Of a stretch of 64,000 nt of DNA, positions 1-9,492 are shown one piece after another. Below the pieces are notes generated by a model. That model saw only the letters and a program-made list of their open reading frames with translations. It was not told the DNA's origin and made no database searches. The stretch's first letter is position 1. Every line of letters starts with the position of its first letter. Location of the stretch: the NCBI GenBank assembly GCA_036346255.1, contig JAYEVH010000247.1:62001-126000 (forward strand). The letters run 5' to 3'. Made by a program: the position numbers and the translations under genes. This DNA is from Ampelocalamus luodianensis (Eukaryota; Streptophyta; Magnoliopsida; Poales; Poaceae).

Positions 1-540
1 TTTAGATACATAGTTAATTGCATAAATCTTGTGTATGGTGCAGTACGTCGAATATGTCAAACGTAATCAATTTTAAAATTTACTATGGTCAAAAGATTGT
101 TCTGGAGGGTCTCGAGGGGGTTGATTTGTGTTATTTCAAATTGGTGACCGTTAGCCAAACAAGATCAGAGCAACGTGCATAGGGCGCTATGATGCAGTGG
201 TTGTATTACACTTTCGAGTTGGACCATGCATTGCACGACCTGAAATTGAACTACGTTACCACTCGGACACCCTGGGCACACATTAGGAGTTAGTGTAGCT
301 AAAGGGAACAAGATCATGGCAGTCAAAACATAAGCATGGCGAGGGAGACCAGGTGGGATTTGGTCCTTCTAGACCAGGCATATGTCAACTTACGTGTGTG
401 GCTCAACTAGTTGATAGTGATTCTGAAGAAGTTAGGGACTCCAACCACAGTGCGACACACACAACGGAAGAAGGTCGGGGAGTCGTTGATGTTGCCATGG
501 GGTCGAAGAAGCTCCTTTGGTCTAGGAAGCTAGTGGGATT

Positions 541-876
541 GCAAATGAAGGTGATGAGATCTAAGCCCTAGTTGAAAGAACGAAGGGAACGGTTGGCCGG
601 CGGTAGAAACGGCGTATCAGGAATGGTATGGATGAATCTGAAGTCGGACGTCATATGAAGAAGTTCTCTATTTGTAGGGTGTTCGGGTATACATTCAAGT
701 ATTGTCATGCGATAAAAAAAACAACATGAAGGAGAGGTTGGCAGTCTGAACGGCACCGCGGGACCTCATCTGACCGCTCCACTCGAGGCGGGCACCATGG
801 AGGTCGACATGGTGGACGTGGAGGTGGACACCACGGAGATGGTTTATCTTATTGAAATATGTTGTGACAAATATTT
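541..876 (+). pseudogene. Degenerate transposase-like C-terminal tail
   Basis: Around 655-729 the plus strand reads as a short peptide with a knuckle-like pattern (CRVFGYTFKYC) and then a TGA. In the same frame, 730-876 continues as a Gly/His/Arg-rich tail (GGHHGGRHGGRGGG) ending in TGA. A Cys-rich knuckle followed by a Gly-rich tail is how many plant Mutator-like transposases end, so I read this as the decayed C-terminus of one. No DDE catalytic core can be recognised in 1-540. The identification is inference only; it could be chance coding in a repeat. Confidence 0.28.
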
Positions 877-1084
877 TGCTTACTATCATTGTGATTTGTC
901 AAACAGCTATGTGATGACGTATGTCTATTTAGTTGTGTTGCCCGATGTACAGATGTTATGTCGTGCGTTGAATTATTCTATACAACCTATGTACTATTGC
1001 TAATATTATTTCTTATTATGAACAATGTAAGCACCTAATTTTTTGTTTATGTTTATCTGATTTCAATTTTTATGCCAAAAAAAT

Positions 1085-1278
1085 TATAGGTCCAATCGTC
1101 ATTTGAATTAGCGATAGGACCTTGTCACCGAATCAAATGATGACTTATGTATCTCCCGCCATTCCAAATGGCTATAGAGACATTCCATACTGTTGCACAA
1201 CGACATGGCTCCTATCGCCAATCCAATGATTTGACAGGGCTCTGTCGCCATTTAAAACAGCGACAGAAGCCCATTTTT
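1085..1278. repeat. Cluster of degenerate palindromic modules
   Basis: About five modules lie in under 200 bp, at roughly 1092, 1127, 1157, 1213 and 1243. Each is an imperfect palindrome on the pattern GTCGCCATTT-N-AAATGGCGAT. The modules are about 30-55 bp apart and separated by T-rich or CCTATC-type spacers. No frame stays open across them. They resemble the internal palindromic blocks carried by some grass DNA transposons, but I cannot name a family. Confidence 0.45.
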
Positions 1279-1289
1279 ATAATTTTATT

Positions 1290-2367
1290 ATATGGACATT
1301 TATTTTTTGTAATTCTATTAAAAATAGATTATTTTTTAAAAAAAATTATGTGCCTGTGTGGCGTGCATTATGATGTGTTGCGAATAGAACAGATATTACT
1401 CACCTGCAATCATTTGTCTTTAAAAGAAGAGAGAACATCACGGAGAAATGTTCCTTGGAGTGTACAAGCCCAAGCTAGAAATGCTAGTTGAAGAAACAGA
1501 AAAAAAAAAAAGCCAAGAACACAGTAAAAGGACACACTACACAGTAACTGGACAATTCAAGCTAGACAACCTTTTTTGCCTACACAACGTTGCTCAAGTA
1601 ACCGCATTAACAGAAACACATGCAAGTCGATTCTTCTTTCTTTTCCTTCTCTTCAAGAAAGGAGGTTCATATCATCACATGGCCATGTGTCCACGATGCA
1701 TACATGATACGTTAATCTTTAGTTGATCCAACAGTACACCATACAAACAAATTTCCTTCAGAACTGAATATTCATATCGCAATATTATCATATAGCTCGT
1801 TTACACCAGTACATATTACAGCTGGAAAAGTCTATACCATTTACATGTTTATGTCAGTTATCGCTGAACCAAAGTATTTTCTAAAACCACTGCTCAATGT
1901 GACATGTAGCCTACAGTGTACAAACTTTCCCTCAATCGAACAACACCCTAAGAACAGCAGTAAACCTATACTCTTCATTTTTCGTGTTATGTGCACAAAA
2001 TTCCCCTTGGATTGAAGAATAACCAAGGACAGCAGACGATTTGCATGGTCAAGACCAGACAACACTATACAGAAAGCCTTTGGCATCTATCTCTGTTCTC
2101 TAATGCGAAGGTGTGATTTACTTTTATGCTATGTTTTGTAGCCCCTATGCACACTTCATCTCTCTGTAGTTTTCTTTTTGGGAGGAAGACGATAGCTCAA
2201 CCTGCAAAGGAAAAAATTGGAATTTTACTCAGATCATGCATGACATGAGACAAGACATGAAGCTGGGAACACGACTTATGTAACTGCATTGACACAATGT
2301 ACAAACGAAGAGCAGTTTTCAGAACAAATATTTTGCTGGCATCAATGCTAATGTGATATGTTCCTAT
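1290..2367. other. Non-coding stretch, includes probable 3' UTR of the RING gene
   Basis: This AT-rich DNA has only short unconvincing frames. The part nearest 2367 lies downstream of the minus-strand RING gene and should hold its 3' untranslated region. On the minus strand a pyrimidine tract ending in TTTGCAG (about 2203-2209) looks like a splice acceptor. It would pair with the GC-type donor that overlaps the stop region of the gene, so the 3' end may be spliced. Confidence 0.35.
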
Positions 2368-3687
2368 TTACTTGCCTGAGTATCTGAACAACCATCTGAC
2401 ATAGTTGAAGACCGATGGCGTCTCAGGTGTTGGTGCAGCCGCTTCAGGATCCCAGCTCCCGGACCACGAGTCAATGCTGCTGCGGCCACTCGAACCCAGG
2501 CTCAAGCTCCCAGTTGTGCGCCGTGAGTACACTGGCAACACCATTGCAGTGGAACGGCTGTTGGAGCATCCAGTCCAGCTGCCGGAGAGTGTAGCCAAAG
2601 AAGAGCGCAGCCACCCGCGAGAGCCCCCAACAGCATCTGCCACCTCCTCAGCAGGCGGGGCTGGCAGTTGCATATGTGTCTGCATGCCATACGAGTCAAT
2701 GCCGAGGTGGCCGCTCGAGTCCACGCTCCAGCTTCCGGTGGTGCGCCGTGAGGACACCGGCACCACCACTGCAGTGGCACGGCTGCTGGAGCACCCCCTC
2801 CAGCTGCCAGAAAGTCTGTCCAGGGAAGAGCGCAGCCACCCACGAGAGCCCCCCACAGCCTCTGCCACCTCCTCACCAGGCGGGGTTGGCACTTGCACCA
2901 GCATCTGTGCCTCGATGTCATACTCATCTGAGCAGAAGGCTGGAGCAAAGTTGGTTGTGCCATGGAAGGGGATGGTAATGGAAGCATGGCAGAAGGGGCA
3001 GCGTGGTGGTGTGGCACAGCGGAGCCAGGTGACGATGCATGACTGATGGAATGTATGCGAGCACACTGGAAGAGCCAGGAGCATATCAGTAGGGAGAAAA
3101 TCGTGGTTGCAGATGGAGCAGACAGTGCTGCTCCCCGGCTTCATCGGCCCTGGTGGTAGTGAGAGCAACTCCAAAATCACCCGCTCCACCTCTGGCAGAG
3201 ACGGTGCAGATGGCACCAGGGCAGCTGATGGTGCTACCAATTCTGTCCCCTTCACTGATCCTTCTGTCGAATGTGCCACGGATGCCACAGGAGGAGCTTT
3301 ACCGGCATCGTTCGGAGCTGAAGACACCACGGCCATTTCCACCAAGGACTTGGAAGCATTGGCCCTTGATGAAGCACCAACAACTGCTGCCGCCACACAC
3401 TGCATTTCAGACTCTGCTGATGACGAAGACGACGAGGCCGTTGGGGACAAGCTGCAGCGTGGGGAGAATGTCGACCAGGACAGGCGATGACGGCGGTAAC
3501 TGCGTCGAAGGACCACAATGGCACAAGTCACGATGACTGTGGCAATGACGACGACGACAACAACGGCAATGCTGGAGCCTATGGACGAAGATGGTGTGGC
3601 TGAGGGTGACACGCTCGGCACAGAGGGATATCCTATAAGCACCAGTGGCGGCGATGGAGGAGGCGGGAGAAGGGGACCAGGAAGCAT
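2368..3687 (-). CDS. Membrane-anchored RING-H2 finger protein (ATL-like E3 ubiquitin ligase)
   Basis: One open frame gives about 439 residues from the ATG at 3687. The frame is open further, to another ATG at 3789, but those 34 residues are unlike a leader, while the residues after 3687 are the Pro/Ser-rich stretch usual ahead of a membrane helix. One hydrophobic segment (residues about 36-58, rich in Val/Ile/Ala) is followed by Arg residues, which fits a single-pass anchor. A RING-H2 finger lies at residues about 190-230 (bases 2989-3120): C-x2-C-x15-C-x-H-x2-H-x2-C-x12-C-x2-C, with the conserved Trp four residues after the sixth ligand. ATL-type proteins use this finger to recruit an E2 enzyme and ubiquitinate substrates at membranes. 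The C-terminal region carries two tandem copies of a 76-residue unit. The frame is intact and CAG/CTG triplets are preserved, unlike in the neighbouring transposons. The substrate is unknown. The C-terminus may differ slightly if a GC-AG intron overlaps the stop. Confidence 0.85.
   Translation of the reverse strand: MLPGPLLPPPPSPPLVLIGYPSVPSVSPSATPSSSIGSSIAVVVVVVIATVIVTCAIVVLRRSYRRHRLSWSTFSPRCSLSPTASSSSSSAESEMQCVAAAVVGASSRANASKSLVEMAVVSSAPNDAGKAPPVASVAHSTEGSVKGTELVAPSAALVPSAPSLPEVERVILELLSLPPGPMKPGSSTVCSICNHDFLPTDMLLALPVCSHTFHQSCIVTWLRCATPPRCPFCHASITIPFHGTTNFAPAFCSDEYDIEAQMLVQVPTPPGEEVAEAVGGSRGWLRSSLDRLSGSWRGCSSSRATAVVVPVSSRRTTGSWSVDSSGHLGIDSYGMQTHMQLPAPPAEEVADAVGGSRGWLRSSLATLSGSWTGCSNSRSTAMVLPVYSRRTTGSLSLGSSGRSSIDSWSGSWDPEAAAPTPETPSVFNYVRWLFRYSGK
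2465..2920 (-). repeat. 228-bp in-frame tandem duplication in the RING gene
   Basis: Bases 2465-2692 and 2693-2920 are two diverged copies of the same 228-bp unit (76 codons). Both encode an EEVA(E/D)AVGGSRGWLRSSL core, then a Ser/Gly/Trp segment and an SRRTTGS motif. The copies differ mostly by substitutions, so the duplication is not recent, and the frame is kept. Confidence 0.85.
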
Positions 3688-3689
3688 AT

Positions 3690-4560
3690 CTGGAGAAGCG
3701 CAGCAATTCAAATTAGATCCAAATTTGCTGCTAATTCGGTAAAATTGACTAATAGAGATCATAGAAAAATGAAAACAAATTCTGACCAAACAAGTTATGG
3801 AATTTGACTAATCACACGAGCTTAACACAAAACTCAACTAATCAAGCAACCTAAATTTCGCCTTCCCCGTACAGCTCAAAATTTCTCTCTCGGGAAATTT
3901 CGAAAAAAATGGGAATCGGTTGCGCCAAGCAATTGAGCGCAGAAATTCGATCGCGTGATCCCGTACCATTCCACTCCAGACCGAATGGAACCAATTCAAA
4001 GCTCAATTACGGGAAGCCGAACCGCGAAGCCCTAGGCGTTAGGAGGCGGTACGCAGAGAAGATACCGACGGCTACCTGATGCATCGACGACGGAGAGGAT
4101 GAAGAGGCGGAGCCGGCGCGCGATGCGGTGGTGGTGGTGTGGCTCGACGTCAGGGCCTCCTCTGCAGGGACCTGAAGTTGGTGGAGGAGGAGGGAGTTAG
4201 GGTTAGGGTTTCGGGACGGCGAGTGGTACTGGTGGAAGCATCGGGGCGCGCGCGCGAGGGCGAGCACGATATGCCTTACCTCGGCGGCGCGGCGGCGACG
4301 GGACAAGGGGACTTAGGCGTGCAGCTGAGCCGGTCGCCTCGGCCGGAGGTTTCGACGGTGAGATTGCGCGGAGGAGGCGGTGGGAATGGGGGAGGAGGAG
4401 CCGTGGAGGAGGGGTGTTTTGGCTTTGGGGGTTTGGAAATGGCGCCTGCGCGGGAGGAGACGGCAATAAATGGGGGAGGAGAGATGAAAAGGAGAGCGCG
4501 GCGCAGTTTCTGGGGCCCACAGGTCAGTGTCAGTGGCGAGTGGGGAGGTATTATGGGCTT
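3690..4560 (-). promoter_or_regulatory. GC-rich 5' leader and promoter region of the RING gene
   Basis: This CpG-rich block lies upstream of the minus-strand RING gene. On that strand there are plausible splice signals: a donor GAG|GTAAGG at about 4279, pyrimidine-rich acceptors near 4165-4178, and a donor CAG|GTAGCC at about 4075. This suggests a 5' untranslated region with one or two introns. Frames here are short and shift, so I do not call a separate gene. No clear TATA box is seen. Confidence 0.45.
4194..4214 (-). promoter_or_regulatory. Telo-box motif in the leader region
   Basis: The minus strand reads CGAAACCCTAACCCTAAC. AAACCCTA telo-boxes are common near the transcription start of plant housekeeping genes and bind Myb-type telobox factors. 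Only two repeat units are present, so this is a promoter element and not an interstitial telomere. Confidence 0.5.
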
Positions 4561-4680
4561 TCGGCCGCGCAGTTAAATGGCAGTATGCTGCGTGGGCTTA
4601 GCCTACAAATGGCCCAGAGTGACGAATAGGCCTGGCCCATATACGGCAATGAGATGGATTTAGCCCAAATGGACTTCCAT

Positions 4681-5057
4681 CTGGGAGGAACTTTTTTTAT
4701 TATTTAATTATTTTTAAAAAATATTTTAAAGATAATGTCTCCTTAACTTTATTTCCAATTCTTTTGACCATACCACAACGCGTGATATGGTAAAAGCACG
4801 TGACATTGTCACGCACAGACCTCAGCAGGCGCTGTCACGTCACTCTTTTTGACGTGTCAGAACTTAGCAAAAATACAGACGTGTGTTGGCTCGCTATCGT
4901 GGCAGGTTTGGTCACACCGCAATCGGTGACATGACAGTACAGTTTGATCACACCACGGGTCATAGCGTAACCAAAGAGGTCGGAAATAAAGTTAGGAAGA
5001 TGTTATCTTTAAAATATTTTTTAAAAAATAGATTTAAAAAAAAAACTCATCTGAGAG
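4681..5057. mobile_element. Long-hairpin MITE
   Basis: Arms at about 4681-4768 and 4978-5057 are inverted copies of each other. The shared core is TTTTTTAAAAAATATTTTAAAGATA followed by a CCTAACTTTATTTCC-like run, split here for brevity. The whole unit is about 380 bp, has no coding capacity and could fold back almost end to end. The middle carries short repeats around GGTCACACC and ATCACACCAC. I cannot assign a superfamily because no target duplication is clear. Confidence 0.65.
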
Positions 5058-5686
5058 GTGTTCCGGTGCTCTCCCTAAAAGCGTAAAGCACAAAAAAATA
5101 ATATAGAAAGCACAAATTTTAAAGTAGGCCGAGGGCATGATTTGCAAGCATCCACTGTTTCCACAGTTAATAAAATAATATTTCAAGGTTTGCATAATTT
5201 ACTTATGCAATCACACAAACATAAGCGAGTGCGCCCCGGGATTACCACCGGTTACCGGTTATGCCGGCTTGAACCGATATGTTTCATTCCAACGGAAAAC
5301 AGGTGCTTTCCTATTAAAATTTTCCTACTAGTTTTTTTGAAACCTTGATGTTAATGCTTATAGAACACCAAAGAAATATAATACTTCGAGGAAAAATATA
5401 TAAAAGCGAAAAAAATACCAAACCAGAACAGAGCGGTAACCGGCTAATGGCCTTGATCTGATAAATTTTAAAAAGCCGTTTTCTTAAATGCTGGTTACGC
5501 CTACTAGTATGCACCTAGAATCGCATCAGCCGCACATAAATCCACTGAATCTGATGGGTGGTCAAACTTTCAGTTTACACCAACCAACCACCAGCTCCCG
5601 CTGCTCACTCTTTATCCTGTGAATGCTGAAGTTTGCTTCGTCCTAATTGTAGGTCCACTTTAAATTCTTGTCCATCCGAAGAACAG
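5058..5686. other. Intergenic, no gene recognised
   Basis: This is AT-rich sequence without a convincing frame. A short GC-rich motif pair (ACCGGTTACCGG near 5248 and GCGGTAACCGGC near 5434) is partly inverted and may be another decayed miniature element. Confidence 0.3.
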
Positions 5687-5986
5687 GACTGTTTGGTTTG
5701 CTACACATGCAAATCAAATATTGATAGCGCCAACGAAAATTGGTTGCTGTTTGGTTTGCTACTAAAATTTGATAACACCTACAAAAATTTGGTAACGGTA
5801 ATAAAATTCAATGTTACACGTGGACAATCCAAGGGTGAGAAAATCGTTCACGAAAATTTTGGTAACTCTAAAATTTGGTTTGACCATGATCTAAACAACG
5901 CTCTTTTTGCCAAAATATGGTTTTACCCATGTTTTAGCTATACCAAAATTTTGGTTCACCTCATTTTGTCCAGCAACCAAACAGCC
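5687..5986. mobile_element. MITE with CTGTTTGGTT termini (Tourist/PIF-like)
   Basis: The right end, read backwards, begins GGGGCTGTTTGGTTGC. The left end reads CTGTTTGGTTTGCTAC. The subterminal regions also match in inverted orientation (AAAATTTTGGTA-type sequence on both sides). The left end occurs twice, at about 5689 and about 5748, so either the element has a partly duplicated left terminus or two copies overlap. Such termini are typical of Tourist-like MITEs in grasses. No target duplication could be fixed. Confidence 0.6.
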
Positions 5987-6642
5987 CCTACTCTTGTTTG
6001 GTGCAAGGAATGGAATGAATTAACTCATCGCTGTCCCACTTCACGGGGCTATAATTAACAACATGAATGAGATCATCCCATCAAAAAATTATGGAATGAC
6101 CCATGATGGTCTAATCCATTTACATGAGGCTATTGCTATTCCTCAAACACAACACCCCATCGCATACAGAGCACCAAGAGGTAGCTGACTATATTCACGG
6201 CTGCAAATGCGAATGTACATGGATTGTTCGATCATTTGGGCAAATCACCACAAAGCACTTACTGCAGTTGCGCTTAGAAAATAACTGCATCCAACTTAAC
6301 ACCGACGATAGTACAATGCAAAAAAAAAAACCATGACAGTTAAGAACGGACAGACATGCTGGTTTGAGTTTCTGGCTTTCTGCAGAAAGCAATACATTAA
6401 GTCGCGGATGAGCGTTGGAGGAAGCAGATGCTAGACTTTGGATCAAAGGTGTTGATGGGAAGCTCTGACCAGATATTGTTAGAGCTGCTTGCCTGACGGT
6501 ATGTAATGATCAGCATACGAAATCGGTACCTCCTAGTATGTCATTTTTCTTGGGAATACCTGCGTAGTGAAGATTGAGGCTATCCATTGATTATCAGCTA
6601 GCCACGAGTACGGCAGTAAATCACAACATGCATTTGGTATGT
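5987..6642. other. Intergenic, no gene recognised
   Basis: Only short frames without family features were seen. The part next to the hAT element may be the far 3' end of the LINE whose coding part begins right of 7790, because the hAT duplication shows the two flanks were once joined. Confidence 0.25.
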
Positions 6643-6650
6643 GTCATATG
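6643..6650. repeat. Left 8-bp target duplication of the hAT element
   Basis: GTCATATG here is repeated exactly at 7760-7767, on the other side of the element. An 8-bp duplication is diagnostic of the hAT superfamily. Confidence 0.9.
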
Positions 6651-7759
6651 TAGGGGGTGAAAACGGATCGGAAACGGACGGATAATGGCTTTGTCATATT
6701 TGTTTTCATATTTTTTTCCCCGGATTCGGATACGAATACGAACACGAATAGTATCAAATACGAATACAGAGCGAATACGAATCGAAACGAATACGATCAC
6801 AGATATTTTTCGAAACATGAAAACCCCTTAAATTGTATGTCAGAAATTAACGAAAACATATAACTAATTTATTTGATGTAAACATTCATGAATTGTTCAT
6901 ATTTTCAGTAACCACACATAACATTGGCACTAGCAAGTTACATTAACTAGTTCATCACAAATATAACACTTAGTTTACCATATTTAGCTCATAAGTCATA
7001 ACCCACAAAATCATCACGTATTCACATTTAGCTCATCATATACATAAAATTTAGTTCATAATAACATCAATTAGACTGGATGGTTAATCTATACGCAAAT
7101 GACTGTAACATTCCAAAGTATGTTACCAAAAATAAAATTAATAAAGTTATTATTTTATTAGATTTTCTGAGATTTAAAAGAGTTTTCCTCGTTAAAGAGG
7201 AAAAAAAATAAAATAAAATCAATTATTTAATTTCCTAGTTTTCAATGTAAAAAATAAAATTTATTGAGTTTTCTCGGATTTTATTAGATTTAAAGTGAAA
7301 AAGAAAATTTTAATTAATTTATTGAATTTTTTGGATTTTTAAAAGGTTTTTCCTATTTTTGGAAATTTAAAATAATTTATATACAAAAATAAAAACCAAC
7401 TTTAAGTTGAAATTAATTTTATTAAGTTAAAAATAATTCAATGACTTTCTATGATTTTTTCTAGGATTTTTGAACTCTATTTGCTATTTTCTAAAAGACT
7501 TCTTGATTTGTTGCATTTTATGAAATTCGAAAATCAATTAAAATCCTCTTTTGGGCCGAAATCCGGATATCCGGACTTCGTCTTATCCGGATAATCTGTA
7601 TTCGTTTTCGTATCCGCTGGATAGCATACCTACCGTATTTGTTTCCATTTCCGGCAAAAAATCCGAGTTCGTTTCCGATCCGAAAAATCCGATCCGAGAC
7701 ATTCCGAATCCGTTTTTGTCCGGATCGATCGGAAACTATCCGATCCGTTTTCACCCCTA
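6651..7759. mobile_element. Non-autonomous hAT transposon
   Basis: The element is 1,109 bp and bounded by exact 8-bp duplications GTCATATG. Its terminal inverted repeats begin TAGGGG(G)TGAAAACGG and continue with ATCGGA. Subterminal regions are packed with CGAATACGAA and CCGGAT/ATCCGG motifs on both sides, as expected for hAT transposase binding sites. No transposase frame is present, so movement would need an autonomous relative. The interior is AT-rich and includes a segment matching the start of an LTR found elsewhere in this window. Confidence 0.92.
7128..7515 (+). repeat. LTR-derived segment inside the hAT element
   Basis: From TATGTTACCAAAA onward this block follows, with many substitutions, the first 350 bp or so of the solo LTR at 28148. 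Both share the AACTTTAAGTTG(G/A)A motif and a late TTTGCTATTTTCTAAAAG motif. The LTR start is retained but the remainder is missing, so it was captured by, or truncated within, the hAT element. Confidence 0.7.
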
Positions 7760-7767
7760 GTCATATG
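7760..7767. repeat. Right 8-bp target duplication of the hAT element
   Basis: An exact copy of GTCATATG, matching 6643-6650. Confidence 0.9.
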
Positions 7768-7789
7768 CGACGATGTAAACCATCAGTTG

Positions 7790-9314
7790 TATTGAAAACA
7801 GATTGGACTCCCATTTTACATGAAAATGCACTATTTCCACCTACTTTTTCTTTGAAAGGGGGTAAACCCGGCTTTTATGGAAAGCATATAAGAGTTCATA
7901 CACAAGGTGAAACTAAACTACTAGGACAACCAGTTTATAAGTCAAGCAGAAAAAGGAAAAGCTACATCCAAACTATAGAGTTTACAGGACAACAATCAAG
8001 ATTATCCAAGTTACAAAAGCATTTAGACCAATCTTCAGTAGCCTTCAAGAACTCATCCAACTTACTATGTTCAACCCCACTGATGAGAGCTCGCCAATAC
8101 TGCAAACAACATAGAAATTTGAAAATCACATCCATAGGTTGCCGAGGAAAAACCCCCTCAATCGCCATTTTGTTTCTAACTTTCCAGAGATTCTAGGCAG
8201 AAACTGCAAAACTAAACAAAATGACATTGTAATCAGTAGTCCCCCTCCTATCTAACCAATTCAATTGGAAATCTTCAACAGAAACTGGAGCACGCTCCCA
8301 ATTAAGCACCTCTTTGATACATAGCCAAAAAAATCTTACCAGAATGCAAGAGAACAAGATGTGATCAATGCTCTCTATATCTCCACAAAGAATGCAGTTC
8401 ATTCCCCCTTTCCAACCCCTTTTACTAAGTTGTTCCAATGTTTGAACTTTGTTATGATAACACTGCCACAAGAAAATTTTAACTTTTAGAGGAACTATGC
8501 TCTTCCACAGTTTTTTCATTTTCCTGCAAACAACACCACCAAAGACCAACTGTTTATACAAAGATTTAATTGAGAACATTCCAGATTTTTCAAAATACCA
8601 CACAACTATGTCCATAGTGTTATCAAGTTCAACATCTGTTAATAGATTTCTTAAACTCTCCCATTGGATTGCTTCCTCTTCTCCAAAACCTCTTTTGAAA
8701 GTAATGTTCCAATTATCGTTAGTCAGACCATTAGCCACACTCATGTCAGGGGAATGGCAAATATTAAAAAGATTATTGTAACCCAAACATCACTCCAAAA
8801 GGAAACATTGTACCCATTCCCAATCTTATACTTAGCACCCCATTTGAAATAGTTCTTAGCTTTCAGCACTAGTTTCCAAAACTAGGACCTCTAAGAATTT
8901 TAGCATCTCTGAAAGCACCTTTGGGAAAATACTTGGCTTTTAAAATTATAAACCAGAGCTCATTACTTGATGAATTTATTTTCCAAATCCACTTAGCTAT
9001 AAGGCAATCATTCATGACCCTAGTGTTAATGACCCCTAACCCCCCAAATTCTTTAGGTCTGCAAATAGCATCCCATTTCACCATATGGTACTTAAAATGA
9101 TCACTAGCCCCCCTCCAAAAAAACGGGATCTGATAGTATCCATATGTTTGTGCACCTCCTCACTTAATCTATAGAAGTCATAGTACAGGTAGGAAGACTA
9201 CTCAAACTGCTATTAACCAAAATTAATCTACCCCCAGAAGAAAGGAAGTTACTTTTCCAGTTATCTAACTTTTTAGTTAGCTTGTTGATCACATTATCGG
9301 CTGCTTTCACCCCA
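7790..9314 (-). pseudogene. LINE (L1-clade) ORF2, C-terminal part: thumb/connection and zf-RVT domain
   Basis: Read on the minus strand, 9314 to about 9150 encodes the post-palm region (KKLDNWKSNFLSSGG, then LVNSSLSSLP). 9084-8869 continues with the RPKEFGGLGV block typical of plant LINE ORF2. 8786-8193 gives the reverse-transcriptase zinc-binding domain: LWKSIVPLKVKIFLWQ, then C-x2-C and H-x4-C ligands around CILCGDIESIDHILFSC. 8168-7962 is the usual C-terminal tail. Several stops and shifts interrupt the frame, so this copy is dead. The upstream half of ORF2 lies at 25021-27322, displaced by the MULE insertion. Confidence 0.85.
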
Positions 9315-9323
9315 ATAGATCTA
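9315..9323. repeat. Left 9-bp target duplication of the MULE
   Basis: ATAGATCTA is repeated exactly at 25012-25020. A 9-bp duplication is typical of the Mutator superfamily. Confidence 0.92.
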
Positions 9324-9492
9324 AGCAAAATTTGATATATACCACTGAGAAAGTTGTCACTTCAAGATATGTCACTCAGTATCACGAAATTAGAAATACG
9401 CCACTTCAGATTCTTGTTCATTTGAAATTTGCCATTTTCTTTTCTTTCCTCCCATTTTCCATCAATTCCACATCTGAACTTCCCCTTTTGCC
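9324..9492 (+). repeat. MULE left terminal inverted repeat, outer part
   Basis: It matches the reverse complement of 24840-25011 at most positions. The inner part of this repeat continues at 23328-23395, because the gypsy element inserted at 9492/23328. It contains several copies of a CCACT-type motif at short spacing, possible transposase contacts. Confidence 0.9.

Noticed and set aside
2405..3536. Long plus-strand and other minus-strand frames across the RING gene
   Set aside because: These are shadows of the real gene in GC-rich codons, with no domains and low-complexity translations.
4194..4214. Interstitial telomere
   Set aside because: Only about two TTTAGGG-like units; better explained as a telo-box promoter motif.
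4007..4576. Overlapping open frames of 100-145 codons on both strands in the GC-rich block
   Set aside because: Composition-driven frames in a plant 5' leader. They overlap on opposite strands, lack domains and contain splice-like signals.
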